Source: Nitrosopumilaceae archaeon
GTDB lineage: Archaea > Thermoproteota > Nitrososphaeria > Nitrososphaerales > Nitrosopumilaceae
Assembly (NCBI GenBank): GCA_024644385.1
Contig: JAHELB010000006.1
Coordinates: 1-57,132 of the forward strand
Direction of reading: 5' to 3'
Length of the DNA: 57,132 nucleotides
Shown here: piece after piece, positions 33,133 to 42,319 of the stretch
Layout: every line of letters begins with the position of its first letter
Numbering within the stretch: the first letter of the stretch is position 1
Position numbers and translations under genes: made by a program
The notes under the pieces: model-generated
Databases searched by the model: none
What the model saw: the letters and a program-made list of their open reading frames with translations, nothing else
What the model was told of the DNA's origin: nothing

Positions 33133-33867
33133 ATGGTAGAAATACAATCACAGTTTGATCCTGAGCTAAGAAAGAAAATTAACCGTAAAAATCAAGTTGC
33201 AGTTTTACCTGTGGGATCGATTGAACAACATGGCCCTCATCTTCCCATCTCGACAGATTCTGATATTGTGACTGAAATATCAAAAAAAATATGTCAAAAA
33301 AATTCTTACCTATTGCTGCCAACATTAAATTATGGTATATCACATGAACATTCTCCCTTTTTTAATCTAAGTTTAAAAAAAAATACTCTCCAAAAAGTCC
33401 TTTTAGATTTGTGTTTATCTCTATATGAAAATAAAATTAAAACAATTTTTATCATTAATGGGCATCACGGAAATCAAAGTGCAATAAAAAATATAAATGT
33501 AAAAGTTAACAAAACATTAAAAAATCAAATCAAAGTTTTTACATTTTCTTATTGGCATTACATGAAAAGAGATTTTGATCATGCTGGATTTGTAGAAACG
33601 TCATTGATGCTTGCTATCTCGAAAGGGGTAAAAATGAAATTAGCAAAAAAAGGTCTTATCACTGATGGATTGAGTACACAAGAAATAAAAAAATTGGGAA
33701 AAAAAGCATCAGTTGCTTTTCCACAAGTTACAATAAACGGAGTTTGGGGGGATCCTACAAAAGCTACAAAAAAAGAGGGAGGTAAAATATTTTCTGAAAT
33801 TACAGCGAATTTAGCAAAAAAGTGTCAAACTTGCCTTACTGGGCATGGTTCAAAGTTTCACCAATGA
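33133..33867 (+). CDS. Creatininase-family amidohydrolase, ArfB-like
   Basis: 244 aa from ATG 33133, 5 bp after the purU stop; the earlier TTG is inside purU. Metal ligands of the creatininase family are in GSIEQHGPHLPISTDSDI, the NGHHGNQSA motif and the VETS glutamate. In archaea this family includes ArfB, which removes the formyl group from the FAPy intermediate after GTP cyclohydrolase III in riboflavin and F420 synthesis. That role fits an F420-using archaeon, but creatininase itself or MftE-type peptidase cannot be excluded from sequence alone. Confidence 0.78.
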   Translation: MVEIQSQFDPELRKKINRKNQVAVLPVGSIEQHGPHLPISTDSDIVTEISKKICQKNSYLLLPTLNYGISHEHSPFFNLSLKKNTLQKVLLDLCLSLYENKIKTIFIINGHHGNQSAIKNINVKVNKTLKNQIKVFTFSYWHYMKRDFDHAGFVETSLMLAISKGVKMKLAKKGLITDGLSTQEIKKLGKKASVAFPQVTINGVWGDPTKATKKEGGKIFSEITANLAKKCQTCLTGHGSKFHQ

Positions 33868-33912
33868 AATTTTAATATAATCCTCTAATATCAATGCCAA
33901 TAAGTGAAATAG

Positions 33913-34146
33913 ATGTCCGTTGATATGGCAGTTAAAGTATTGGATGAGAGTATCAATCAAGTAGTATTGATAAAACTCAAAGGTGGCAAAACCCTAAGAG
34001 GGAATTTGCTTGGCTTTGACCAACACATGAATCTGCTACTCGATTCCTCAGAGGAAATTCCTGCTGAGGGCGATTCAAAGACCCTTGGAACCATAGTCGT
34101 TAGAGGAGATAATGTTGTTATGATCTCTCCCCCACCGGCAATTTAG
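33913..34146 (+). CDS. Sm-like (LSm) RNA-binding protein
   Basis: 77 aa, full length. Sm1 motif [20 protein letters not shown] and Sm2 motif [15 protein letters not shown] are present. Forms heptameric rings that bind U-rich RNA. Immediately followed by the L37e gene, the usual archaeal pair. Confidence 0.94.
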   Translation: MSVDMAVKVLDESINQVVLIKLKGGKTLRGNLLGFDQHMNLLLDSSEEIPAEGDSKTLGTIVVRGDNVVMISPPPAI

Positions 34147-34156
34147 GTGATTTGAG

Positions 34157-34324
34157 ATGGTAAAAGGCACTACTTCTATGGGTGGCTTTACAAAGAAAAA
34201 AGTTCACATTAGGTGTAGAAGATGTGGTAAAAATTCATTACATAAACGCCATCATGAATGTGCAAGTTGTGGTTTTCCAGAGGCCAAACGAAGAAAATAT
34301 TCATGGATTAAATGGTATACCTAG
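34157..34324 (+). CDS. rpl37e: Ribosomal protein L37e
   Basis: 55 aa: [20 protein letters not shown], then [20 protein letters not shown] and basic [12 protein letters not shown]. Four cysteines bind zinc. GGTGA precedes the ATG by about 6 bp. Stop 34322-34324 directly touches the ATG of the next gene at 34325. Confidence 0.95.
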   Translation: MVKGTTSMGGFTKKKVHIRCRRCGKNSLHKRHHECASCGFPEAKRRKYSWIKWYT

Positions 34325-35269
34325 ATGCAGGAAATTGCTATTATTCTTAGTTCATTAGCAGGTGTTGCAACTGCAGCTGCTGTAAGAAGAACCCCAAGAA
34401 CTAAAACAAGACTTTTGAGCATGGGGGCAAGCTCGCAAATAAAAAATCAGATTAATACACTAAAAATTGAGAAAGACATTCTTACAAAAACAATCGCCAG
34501 ATTATATCAGTCAGATTCGGACTTGACAAAGATTCAGCGTGATAAACTGCTGTTAAGGTATCAACATCAATTAGGAATTATTTTAGCAAAACTAGAAAAA
34601 CTTGACCAAGCAAGTAAGCATCCAGATTTGGGTCCAATAGGTGATGGCTTAATAACTTTGATGGACCAAAAATTATCTAAATTAGATGAAAGATTGTATG
34701 AACTGTCATCAAAAATTACTTCAACAGTCCAAATTCCTGAAATTAAAAAAGAGAAAATTGAAGAAAATGAAGGAAAGACATCTAAACCAGAACATAAGAT
34801 GGAGATCAAACCAAAACAAAATTTCTTTAGTTTTAAAAATTCAAATCCTGTAAAATCTGAACCGGAAATTGTCTCTCCTGCCAAAGCACAACAGTCAATT
34901 GAGCTCACCACATTAACTAAAATTTCAAAAAAGGAATCAAAGTTTCCTGTAATTGAAAAACAAATTGAATTAAAAGAAGAAATAATTAATGAAGTTGTTC
35001 AACCAAAACCTAAAACACCAGAAAAATTAGAAAGTGTACAAAAAATTTCTTCTCCAAAATCAAGAGTGACATTTGAAACAAAACCCAACCTTACAAAAGA
35101 AGTAGAGAAGATTACTCAATTCAAGGCTCTCCCAGAACCCCAAAAGGAAAAATCTAAACCGATAATAGAAATTGAAGATGAGTTTGATGAGGATTCAGAT
35201 GATTTAGACAAAATTAAAGTTGAGATAATGAATGTTCTCTCAAAGCTAGACCAAGCAGAGGTAGAATAG
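34325..35269 (+). CDS. Hypothetical protein with coiled coil and charged linker
   Basis: 314 aa. A short hydrophobic start (IAIILSSLAGVATAAAV) may be a membrane or signal segment. Then a coiled coil at about 37-130 (IKNQINTLKIEKDILTKTI), a Lys/Glu/Pro-rich region of about 150 residues that is probably unfolded, and an acidic C-terminal helix (DEFDEDSDDLDKIKVEIMNV). It follows L37e with no gap and touches the rpiA TTG, so it is likely co-transcribed with both. No known family. Confidence 0.7.
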   Translation: MQEIAIILSSLAGVATAAAVRRTPRTKTRLLSMGASSQIKNQINTLKIEKDILTKTIARLYQSDSDLTKIQRDKLLLRYQHQLGIILAKLEKLDQASKHPDLGPIGDGLITLMDQKLSKLDERLYELSSKITSTVQIPEIKKEKIEENEGKTSKPEHKMEIKPKQNFFSFKNSNPVKSEPEIVSPAKAQQSIELTTLTKISKKESKFPVIEKQIELKEEIINEVVQPKPKTPEKLESVQKISSPKSRVTFETKPNLTKEVEKITQFKALPEPQKEKSKPIIEIEDEFDEDSDDLDKIKVEIMNVLSKLDQAEVE

Positions 35270-35944
35270 TTGTCTTACGATAGTGCCATATCGGCATTAT
35301 CAGATGATGCCTTGAAATTTGTAAAGGACAAATATGTTGTAGGTCTTGGGAGTGGTAGAGCAGCTTCTATACTTGTAAAATCGCTTGCATCATTAATCAA
35401 AGTTAAAAAATATGAAATTAAAGGAGTTCCAACATCGCTTCAAATAAAATTGATCGCCCAAAAAGAAGGAATTCCAATTATAGAATCTGATCAAGTGGAC
35501 CATATTGACATTGTTTTTGACGGAGCAGATCAAATAGATTCTCAGAAATTCATAATCAAAGGTGGAGGAGGTGCATTGTTAAGGGAAAATATTTTGTTTA
35601 GTTTAGCCAAAAAGATCATAGTAATTGCAGATAAAACAAAATTTGTAAAATACTTTACAAGATCTGTCCCCATAGAAATTCATCCGCTTGCAAGAAATTC
35701 AGTTTACAAAACAATTCAAAAATTAGGAGGAAAACCTTCCTTACGTATTCTTGATAGAGGATATCCATTTTTTACTGAAAATGGAAACATTATTCTTGAT
35801 AGCGATTTTGGAACCATTAAAAATCCTAAAGAATTATCCAAAAAAATTAAACAGATACCAGGTGTATTGGAATCAGGAATATTTCTTAGAAAACCAGACA
35901 TTATCTATAAAGCAAAACCTGGTGGAAAATTTGAGGTTATTTGA
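35270..35944 (+). CDS. rpiA: Ribose-5-phosphate isomerase A
   Basis: 224 aa, usual length. Interconverts ribose-5-phosphate and ribulose-5-phosphate. VVGLGSGRAAS, HIDIVFDGADQID, IIKGGGGALLRE and VIADKTK carry the phosphate- and sugar-binding residues, including the catalytic Glu/Asp. Start is TTG 35270, directly after the previous stop. The 3' end overlaps the convergent amidohydrolase gene by 8 bp. Confidence 0.94.
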   Translation: MSYDSAISALSDDALKFVKDKYVVGLGSGRAASILVKSLASLIKVKKYEIKGVPTSLQIKLIAQKEGIPIIESDQVDHIDIVFDGADQIDSQKFIIKGGGGALLRENILFSLAKKIIVIADKTKFVKYFTRSVPIEIHPLARNSVYKTIQKLGGKPSLRILDRGYPFFTENGNIILDSDFGTIKNPKELSKKIKQIPGVLESGIFLRKPDIIYKAKPGGKFEVI

Positions 35945-37328
35945 TATGACGCTCAACCAGTTTTCCATGTCCTAGTTTTCCGATAACCTCAAAGTCATCA
36001 GAAACAATTTCCCCTCGGACAATTGTTTTGACTGGCCAGCCCTTTAATTTCATCCCTTCATAGACTATATAATCAGAAAAACCTCCGAATAAATCAGAGG
36101 AAACGGTATTTTCTTTTTTCAAATCAATCATAGTAATATCAGCGTCAGATCCCTTTTCCAAAATTCCTTTTTTTGGATACATTCCAAAAATTTGGGCAGC
36201 GTTTTGGCTGGTAAACCTAACAAATTGTTGAAGTGATATTTTGCCTTTATTGACCCCTTCACTTAACAAAATTGGAACTATCGTACCTATTCCAGGAAAT
36301 CCTGCCAAGGCATCCCAGACGTTTTCTCCTTGCAACTTTAGATCTAGTTGGTTTGCAACATGATCAGTTCCTATGGTATCAATTTTATTATCTGACAATG
36401 CATTCCATATAGCTTCTTGGTCTTTTTTTGTTCTTATTGGAGGCATTACCTTGGCTAGATATCCGTGTTGTTTTTCGTGTGATAATGTAAGATAGTGAGG
36501 GCAGGTTTCCACAAAAATTTTTGTTCCTTTTTGTTTTTCTTGGTTTATTTGTTGTAAGGCTCGTTCGGATCCAATATGAACAAAGTAAATAGCGCAGCCA
36601 TAATCACGGCCAAACTTACAAACTGTTTGAATGGCTTTTGCTTCATATTCAGGAGATCTGCTTTCGGACCATGCAGGGAGTCCATCCCGATTTTTTTCCT
36701 TTGCAGTTTTAATTCCACATGCACAAGATTCGTAATCTTCAGCATGAACTAAAACTGGACATCCCAGAGAAGCTGCCTCTTTAACGGTTTCTTTAACAAT
36801 TTGATTATTGATTTCAACATTTGCAGAATCGAGTTTTGATGTATATGGTTGCATATCCATATAGACATGGCCTATATCTCCACCAAGATTCATGTAAATT
36901 TTAAAGGATGTAATTCCATTTTCCACACAATATTTCATTTCGTCAATTTGGTGTTTGGAAAAAATTGAGGCATGAATTGTATAATCAACATAATGATTTT
37001 TTGAAGAAGCTTCTAATTGTTTTTCTAATGAAGTTTTAAAGGAACTCCCTAAACGAAGCATCCTCATCATAGTTGTGATACCCCCAATTGCGGCAGCGTG
37101 AGATTCTGATTTAGCAGCCTTGTCAATTGACGAGTAAACCCCATAATGAACATGTGGATCAATTGGTCCAGGAATTGAAATGAGTCCATTCCCATTAATT
37201 TTATGGTCACACGAAGGTGTTTCATGAGTAATTCCTACAATTTTCCCATCATCAATTATGATATTTTTTTCAACAATACCCTGAGGGAGTACTACTCGAG
37301 AATCTGTGATTAAGGTATCAAAGGTCAT
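35937..37328 (-). CDS. Cyclic amidohydrolase (dihydropyrimidinase / dihydroorotase type)
   Basis: 463 aa. Metal ligands: PGPIDPHVHYG (HxH), probable carbamylated lysine in ITSFKIYMNLGG, histidines in VLVHAEDYES and YFVHIGSE, and catalytic Asp in IDTIGTDHVANQL. The insert YVDYTIHASI and the overall length fit dihydropyrimidinases and hydantoinases better than compact dihydroorotases, though archaeal dihydroorotases are also similar. It hydrolyses a cyclic ureide; the substrate is not certain. No pyrimidine genes are next to it. Confidence 0.82.
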   Translation of the reverse strand: MTFDTLITDSRVVLPQGIVEKNIIIDDGKIVGITHETPSCDHKINGNGLISIPGPIDPHVHYGVYSSIDKAAKSESHAAAIGGITTMMRMLRLGSSFKTSLEKQLEASSKNHYVDYTIHASIFSKHQIDEMKYCVENGITSFKIYMNLGGDIGHVYMDMQPYTSKLDSANVEINNQIVKETVKEAASLGCPVLVHAEDYESCACGIKTAKEKNRDGLPAWSESRSPEYEAKAIQTVCKFGRDYGCAIYFVHIGSERALQQINQEKQKGTKIFVETCPHYLTLSHEKQHGYLAKVMPPIRTKKDQEAIWNALSDNKIDTIGTDHVANQLDLKLQGENVWDALAGFPGIGTIVPILLSEGVNKGKISLQQFVRFTSQNAAQIFGMYPKKGILEKGSDADITMIDLKKENTVSSDLFGGFSDYIVYEGMKLKGWPVKTIVRGEIVSDDFEVIGKLGHGKLVERHIK

Positions 37329-37446
37329 CGATTTTTTTTTATTTTGCAGTCTATTATTCGTTGAGTTAGGACTCCGGATTTAAAAATTCAATAAGTTATG
37401 TTTGTTTTTGGTTTGGAAAAATTTTGGAATTCAAGGAAGGTGGAAA

Positions 37447-39783
37447 TTATTGGGTGGAGTTGGGTAAAACAATTTTCTTTTCAGGAGCTGGCAGACAAAT
37501 AAAAAATGAGGTTCCTTTTCCAAATTCACTTTCAAGCCAAATCTTTCCCTTTAGTCCCTCGGCAATTCCCTTACAAATAACAAGACCTAAACCTGTACCA
37601 CCATGCTTTCTTGTTGCGGAGGTGTCAATTTGGTAGAATTTTTTGAAAATGTTTGACTGTTTTTCTTTAGGAATTCCAGGGCCATTATCTTTAACAGAAA
37701 ATATAATATTTTTCTCCTTTAATTTTGCTTCAACCAATATCTTTCCATCTTTTGAAGGGACGAAGTCGACTGAATTTCTTATCAAATTATCTAAAATTTG
37801 CCTCAATCTTTGTTTGTCTGTATTCAAAAATAGTTTTGGAGGACTTGTTACAGTAAATTCAATATTTTTAGTTTTCATCAGATGTTGATTATTTTCCTTT
37901 AATTCATTCATAAATTCCGCGAGACTAAATTCAGTAATCAAAAATGACATTTTCTTCATATCTAATTTTTGAACATCCAGTAAATCGCTAATTAGTCGTT
38001 CGAGTAATGTGGCATTGGATTCAATCTTGCTAATGAAATCAATTTGATCATTATTTAGTGAACCGAAGGTATCACAATCTTTTAGCATTTCACAATAACC
38101 CTTGATTGGGACCAATGGAGTATTTAGTTCATGGGTCATCATGGATGAAAATTCTTCTTTTTGAAGTTCGGATTCTTGAACATTTTTCAAAGCTTCTGAC
38201 AATTTTTCTTCCAAGATTTTTTGGTTTGTAATATCCGTAAGAATGGCTATGAATTGTTCCGGTTTTCCGTTCCCTCCTAGTAAAGGTGAAATTGTGGCTT
38301 TGGACCAATAATAATTGCCGTCTTTTGCTCTGTTTTTGAGATCCCCCTTCCAAGTTTTTCCATCTAAAATAGTTTCCCACATAGTTTTGAAAAATGCTTT
38401 ATCATGATAGTGAGAGTTAACTATACGTGGGTTTTGTCCTAAGAGTTCCTCGCGTGTATATTGTGATACCTTGCAAAAATCATCATTGACATATACAATA
38501 TTCCCGTCAACATCAGTGATTAATACATTTGCAGATTTGTCCAGTGCTTCCTTAAAGTTGGATAAATTTTCTTGTTGTTTTTTAATTACGTTCATATTTT
38601 CTCGAAGTGCTTTGTTTGAGTCTTCTAGTTTTCTGGTTTGAACTTTAACTAAGCTCTTTAAATTGTCTTGAGTAGATTTCACATACTGGAGTAGTTTTTC
38701 AAATCCGTTTGTTAGTTGATCCAGTTCATTACTAGAAGAATCTGATTTTTTATCTAGATGTACATTAAAATTTCCATTTCGAATTTCATTCATGGTTGTA
38801 CTTAATTTCTTAATTGGATGGGAAATTGTCCTTGAAAAAAGAATGGCAAGTAAGATAATTCCTGCAAGTAAAATTGAAAATACGGTTAATAACTTAAATT
38901 GTAAATTGTAAATAGGTAAAAATACCTTCTCTAACTCTATTTCTCCTATAATACATAAATTCTCATCTCCAATTAATTTCATGACCCCAAGAACTTCCTT
39001 ACCATCTTTGTTAATGTATTGTTGAGAAATTAATTGCCCTGAAAAACATCTATCAATGAATTGATGTTCCATATTCCAATTTTGTGTAGAATATTTTACC
39101 TTTGAATCAGTTGTAATTTGACGAGATGCACTATCTACTAAAAATATTTCCTGATTATTTTCAAATCCATAACTTAAACCCTCAGGTTCAATTGCATTAA
39201 GTGACGTTTGTATTGAAATGATTCCAAATACTCTACCTTCAGAATCTGTCAAATTGTTTGAAAAGGTTACATAGTTGTTACTTAGTATCTGATTTTTTTG
39301 AAATCCTGCAAAATAAGGCTCATTTTTACTCATTTGCATGTAAAATTCATCTGGAATTTTATGACCAATCAATTCTCGCTGAGTGCTTGCTATTATTTTG
39401 GAATTAAGATCTGAGACGTAAATGGATTCAATAGTTGATCTTGAATCTATTTCACCTAAATTCCCAATAGCATTAGATCTAGATTCCACAAGCATAGAGT
39501 CTAATTGAATTTGAATTCTGTCCAGGAAAGTGGGATCTTTAATTTTATTAGAATCAAGTTGTAATGGTAAAAATGTAGAAGCAAATAATTTTGATTGTAC
39601 TTGCCTTGTGTCCATATAATGTTCAATATCTGCAATTTTCGAAACTAAAGATGAATCAAGGGCTAATTCTTTTTGAATAAGAAGATCATCTGAGATTTCT
39701 GTAATACTTATTCCTTCCAAAATTATTATTGGAATCAGTGCAATGCATAAAAATAGAATTACCAGCTTCTTGTTTAAATTCAT
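37447..39783 (-). CDS. Membrane sensor histidine kinase: Cache-like, HAMP, PAS, HisKA, HATPase
   Basis: 778 aa. Membrane helices at about 5-25 and 297-317 enclose a ~270-residue outside domain, probably of double-Cache type (ESIYVSDLNSKIIAS; GIISIQTSLNAIEP). Then HAMP (SHPIKKLSTTMNEIRNGNF), a coiled coil, a PAS/PAC domain (VLITDVDGNIVYVND; DITNQKILE), the H-box FSSMMTHELNTPLVPIKGY and HATPase motifs NLIRNSVDF, DNGPGIPKEKQ and HGGTGLGLVICK. All catalytic motifs are present. The receiver gene at 39988-40344 lies upstream on the same strand, separated by 204 bp, and is its likely partner. The signal is unknown. Confidence 0.93.
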   Translation of the reverse strand: MNLNKKLVILFLCIALIPIIILEGISITEISDDLLIQKELALDSSLVSKIADIEHYMDTRQVQSKLFASTFLPLQLDSNKIKDPTFLDRIQIQLDSMLVESRSNAIGNLGEIDSRSTIESIYVSDLNSKIIASTQRELIGHKIPDEFYMQMSKNEPYFAGFQKNQILSNNYVTFSNNLTDSEGRVFGIISIQTSLNAIEPEGLSYGFENNQEIFLVDSASRQITTDSKVKYSTQNWNMEHQFIDRCFSGQLISQQYINKDGKEVLGVMKLIGDENLCIIGEIELEKVFLPIYNLQFKLLTVFSILLAGIILLAILFSRTISHPIKKLSTTMNEIRNGNFNVHLDKKSDSSSNELDQLTNGFEKLLQYVKSTQDNLKSLVKVQTRKLEDSNKALRENMNVIKKQQENLSNFKEALDKSANVLITDVDGNIVYVNDDFCKVSQYTREELLGQNPRIVNSHYHDKAFFKTMWETILDGKTWKGDLKNRAKDGNYYWSKATISPLLGGNGKPEQFIAILTDITNQKILEEKLSEALKNVQESELQKEEFSSMMTHELNTPLVPIKGYCEMLKDCDTFGSLNNDQIDFISKIESNATLLERLISDLLDVQKLDMKKMSFLITEFSLAEFMNELKENNQHLMKTKNIEFTVTSPPKLFLNTDKQRLRQILDNLIRNSVDFVPSKDGKILVEAKLKEKNIIFSVKDNGPGIPKEKQSNIFKKFYQIDTSATRKHGGTGLGLVICKGIAEGLKGKIWLESEFGKGTSFFICLPAPEKKIVLPNSTQ

Positions 39784-39987
39784 TTCAATAGCCCTTTATT
39801 TTTTAGTGGTCGTAAGACGTTTAGTTTTCGTTCAGTGATTTTATAATTTTTGGAAATTGGGAAGTATTTTTTTTTTAATAAAATTTTGGATAATGTAATT
39901 TGACTATTGTAAGTATTTAGTGGTTTAAAATTATTAGAGTGAATCGCAGAAGTGGTCAATTGGAATCAAGAAATTTCGAAAAAGTCC

Positions 39988-40344
39988 TCAACTAGTAATC
40001 GCAGTTAATAGCTCATTTAGCTGTATTGGCTTTTTCAAACAACCTTGAATACCATCTTTTTTTAATAATTCATTAATTTGACTGGTAGTAAAGGCAGTTG
40101 CAGAAAATATAACAATTTTCTGATTCTTTAGAATTTGTTCTCTCTCTAATGTTTGAATAATATCAATTCCACTAAATTCAGGCATGGAAATATCTAAGAG
40201 AACAACGTCATATTTTTCTCCTTTAATTCTTTCCAGGCCATCCCTTGGATCATTGGTTACTACATTATCAAAACCCTTGGCCTTGAGGAATTTTGAAAGT
40301 AGACCTGTAATATCTTGGTTATCATCAACTATGAGTACTTTCAT
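39988..40344 (-). CDS. Stand-alone response regulator receiver
   Basis: 118 aa. Full set of receiver residues: D7-D8, phospho-acceptor D51 (VVLLDISMPEFSG), S in VIFSAT and K in CLKKPIQL. No output domain. Encoded 204 bp upstream of the sensor kinase on the same strand. The degenerate receiver at 2382-2738 is its close paralogue. Confidence 0.93.
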   Translation of the reverse strand: MKVLIVDDNQDITGLLSKFLKAKGFDNVVTNDPRDGLERIKGEKYDVVLLDISMPEFSGIDIIQTLEREQILKNQKIVIFSATAFTTSQINELLKKDGIQGCLKKPIQLNELLTAITS

Positions 40345-40507
40345 AAATTTTACATTAGGCTGTCGTATATAGGAAAATGTTTGTTCAAATCCAACAAAGA
40401 TTTCTAGATAATAAATTATTATTTTATTTTCAACTTGTCTTTTTTCGATGAAAACCTTGGTACTTATCTTGCAAATGAATAAAAATACACCTAAAAAAGT
40501 AGGATCA

Positions 40508-40579
40508 GGGCCGGTGGTTTAGGGGTATAATGTCGCGTTCGCAACGCGAATGTCGGGGGTTCGATTCCCCCCCGGTCCA
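40508..40579 (+). tRNA. tRNA-Ala (anticodon CGC)
   Basis: 72 nt. Acceptor GGGCCGG (40508-40514) pairs with CCGGTCC (40572-40578) and has the G3-U70 wobble pair that marks alanine tRNAs. Anticodon stem TCGCG/CGCGA around TTCGCAA, anticodon CGC at 40540-40542. T arm GGGGG/CCCCC with TTCGATT. Discriminator A; CCA not encoded; no intron. Confidence 0.95.
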
Positions 40580-40613
40580 TTTTTCCAGAAACTATTATAC
40601 AATAATAAAAAAT

Positions 40614-40982
40614 ATGGATATTATGGAAGTATTTGATGGAAAAAAAGCCGCTCAAGAGTACATGTCAAAACATACATTGGCTTTTTCAACTCCCGAGTTG
40701 ACTCTAATGAGATTTGCATTTTGGTTAGGGGATACTGTACCAGATCCTAAAAACAAAGAAAATTCTATCCCAAGAATGCTAACATTTATGACAGAACAAG
40801 ATTTCGCTCCTGTACTAATCGATGATGAGACTTATGTTCCAACGGGTGCTGTAAAAAATTCTGGAAATTTGTATGGAAATCCAAATCAAGAAAATATTTC
40901 AAGTGGAAAGTTTTGTTCTGAATGTGGAACCAAACTATCGTCTAGTGCAAAGTTTTGCCCGGAATGTGGGACAACCCAATAA
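40614..40982 (+). CDS. Protein with C-terminal double-CxxC zinc ribbon
   Basis: 122 aa from ATG 40614 (ATG 40623 also possible); the longer frame runs back through tRNA-Ala and is not real. About 90 residues without a recognised fold (STPELTLMRFAFWLGDTVPD), then a zinc ribbon FCSECGTKL ... FCPECGTTQ. A TATA-like ATTATAC at about 40593-40600 precedes it. Unknown role. Confidence 0.72.
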   Translation: MDIMEVFDGKKAAQEYMSKHTLAFSTPELTLMRFAFWLGDTVPDPKNKENSIPRMLTFMTEQDFAPVLIDDETYVPTGAVKNSGNLYGNPNQENISSGKFCSECGTKLSSSAKFCPECGTTQ

Positions 40983-41008
40983 TTAATTCATAGAACCTAA
41001 AACTAGTA

Positions 41009-41536
41009 CTATAGTTTATTTCCACACTTTGTGCAAAACTTTGCATTTGGTCTTAGTTGAGACCCGCATGAAGGGCACCCATTACTGCTAACTGTTTGTC
41101 TAGGCAAAAGGGAAGGATCAGGGGACGGTAGTGTTCCAGGATCTCCAAATGTTTCTTTTGCGGAAATAATTCCTGGAGGTCCGCCGACCGGGTTATCTGC
41201 AGTACCTGCTCTTGGTGGAATCATTCCAGAACCACCCATCATTCCAGGCTGTCCCATCCCTGGCATCAATCCAGGAGATTGGGTATTTGAGGATCCTGTT
41301 TTTAGTGATTTTCTAATTTCAAAAATAACTTTGATTGCTAAAAATTCTAATGCAGAATATGCAACTACATAATCTCCTAATCTTTGAAAGAATTGTCTGT
41401 CATCTATCTTACCTTGTTTGTACATGTTATTTGTGTCAAGAAATGATTCATAGTAACCCTGAGATTCATCAAACAAGCTTTCCAATTTGTCAAAAAGCAT
41501 GTTAAGAGTATCTACTTCACCAAATGACATATCCAA
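41009..41536 (-). CDS. Protein with helical N-domain, Gly/Met/Pro linker and C-terminal zinc ribbon
   Basis: 175 aa. A helical region (about 5-85; VDTLNMLFDKLESLFDESQG), a Gly/Pro/Met-rich linker (MPGMGQPGMMGGSGMIPP), and a zinc ribbon CPSCGSQL ... FCTKCGNKL at the end. It is convergent with the other zinc-ribbon gene at 40614-40982. Unknown role; likely a protein- or nucleic-acid-binding adaptor. Confidence 0.75.
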   Translation of the reverse strand: MDMSFGEVDTLNMLFDKLESLFDESQGYYESFLDTNNMYKQGKIDDRQFFQRLGDYVVAYSALEFLAIKVIFEIRKSLKTGSSNTQSPGLMPGMGQPGMMGGSGMIPPRAGTADNPVGGPPGIISAKETFGDPGTLPSPDPSLLPRQTVSSNGCPSCGSQLRPNAKFCTKCGNKL

Positions 41537-41656
41537 AGTTTTCTCTTGGAATATTAATTACTTTAGGATCGAAAAAGACAATTTTACGTTGGAATTATCC
41601 TAAATTATGCCTATGAGTAAATCAAGGTAGTGGGCGATTAAATTTAGGACATAAAA

Positions 41657-41767
41657 CTAAAAATCTACTAACCTTGCCAACATTAAAGCCAAGGAAATAT
41701 TTACCCAAATGGCGACGCTAAACGCTATTAATTTGAGATTATGTATCACTCTACCCCTACCGCCCAT
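41657..41767 (-). CDS. 36-aa single-helix membrane protein
   Basis: MGGRGRVIHNLKLIAFSVAI plus WVNISLALMLARLVDF: a basic start, then one clear membrane helix. The minus-strand ATG is at 41767; an ATTAATAA tract lies about 22-29 bp upstream, fitting a leaderless promoter. This explains the otherwise gene-free stretch 41540-41860. Resembles small subunits of membrane complexes in size and layout; partner unknown. Confidence 0.6.
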   Translation of the reverse strand: MGGRGRVIHNLKLIAFSVAIWVNISLALMLARLVDF

Positions 41768-41860
41768 TCAATTTTATTGGTTCAAATTATTAATAAGGCT
41801 TAATCTATGTTCTGTTAATTTTGATACATTTTAAAAAACAAAAAAGAAAAATACGTGTGT

Positions 41861-42190
41861 TTAGGATTGAAGTGCCCTATCAATCATATTTTTGTAGGAT
41901 TCTTTTGATGCGGCTCCAACTTGTTGGCTAACAATTTCACCTTTGTTAAGAAGAATTAGAGTTGGAATACTAAAGACATTGTATTTTGAGGCCAATTCAT
42001 TAGCTTCATCTACATTGACCTTGACAAATTTTACCTTTCCCTCATAGTCACTTGCCAATTCTTCGACTACAGGGCTAACCATCCTACATGGACCACACCA
42101 TTCAGCCCAAAAGTCAACGAAGACAGGAATATCAGAATTAATTACATCTATTTCCCACGATTTCGCATCAGAAACTTGTGTTACTCCCAT
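41861..42190 (-). CDS. trxA: Thioredoxin
   Basis: 109 aa, typical length. Active site FWAEWCGPCRM, cis-proline FSIPTLILLNKGE. Reduces protein disulfides. ATG 42190 is preferred; the longer frame from 42232 adds 14 atypical residues. Single gene. Confidence 0.95.
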   Translation of the reverse strand: MGVTQVSDAKSWEIDVINSDIPVFVDFWAEWCGPCRMVSPVVEELASDYEGKVKFVKVNVDEANELASKYNVFSIPTLILLNKGEIVSQQVGAASKESYKNMIDRALQS

Positions 42191-42319
42191 TCTAATTATA
42201 TTAAATTTAAGACACCTAAAAACGTTCACCAAAATTGAGGTAATTTTGCTTTGTGTTTAAGGAGTGTGACAAAATGAATTTTGATATATACTTAAATGAC
42301 GTTTTGGGAAATCTGATTT

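Noticed and set aside
40530-40613. N-terminal extension of the zinc-ribbon gene
   Set aside because: The extension is translated from within tRNA-Ala; the true start is the ATG at 40614 or 40623.
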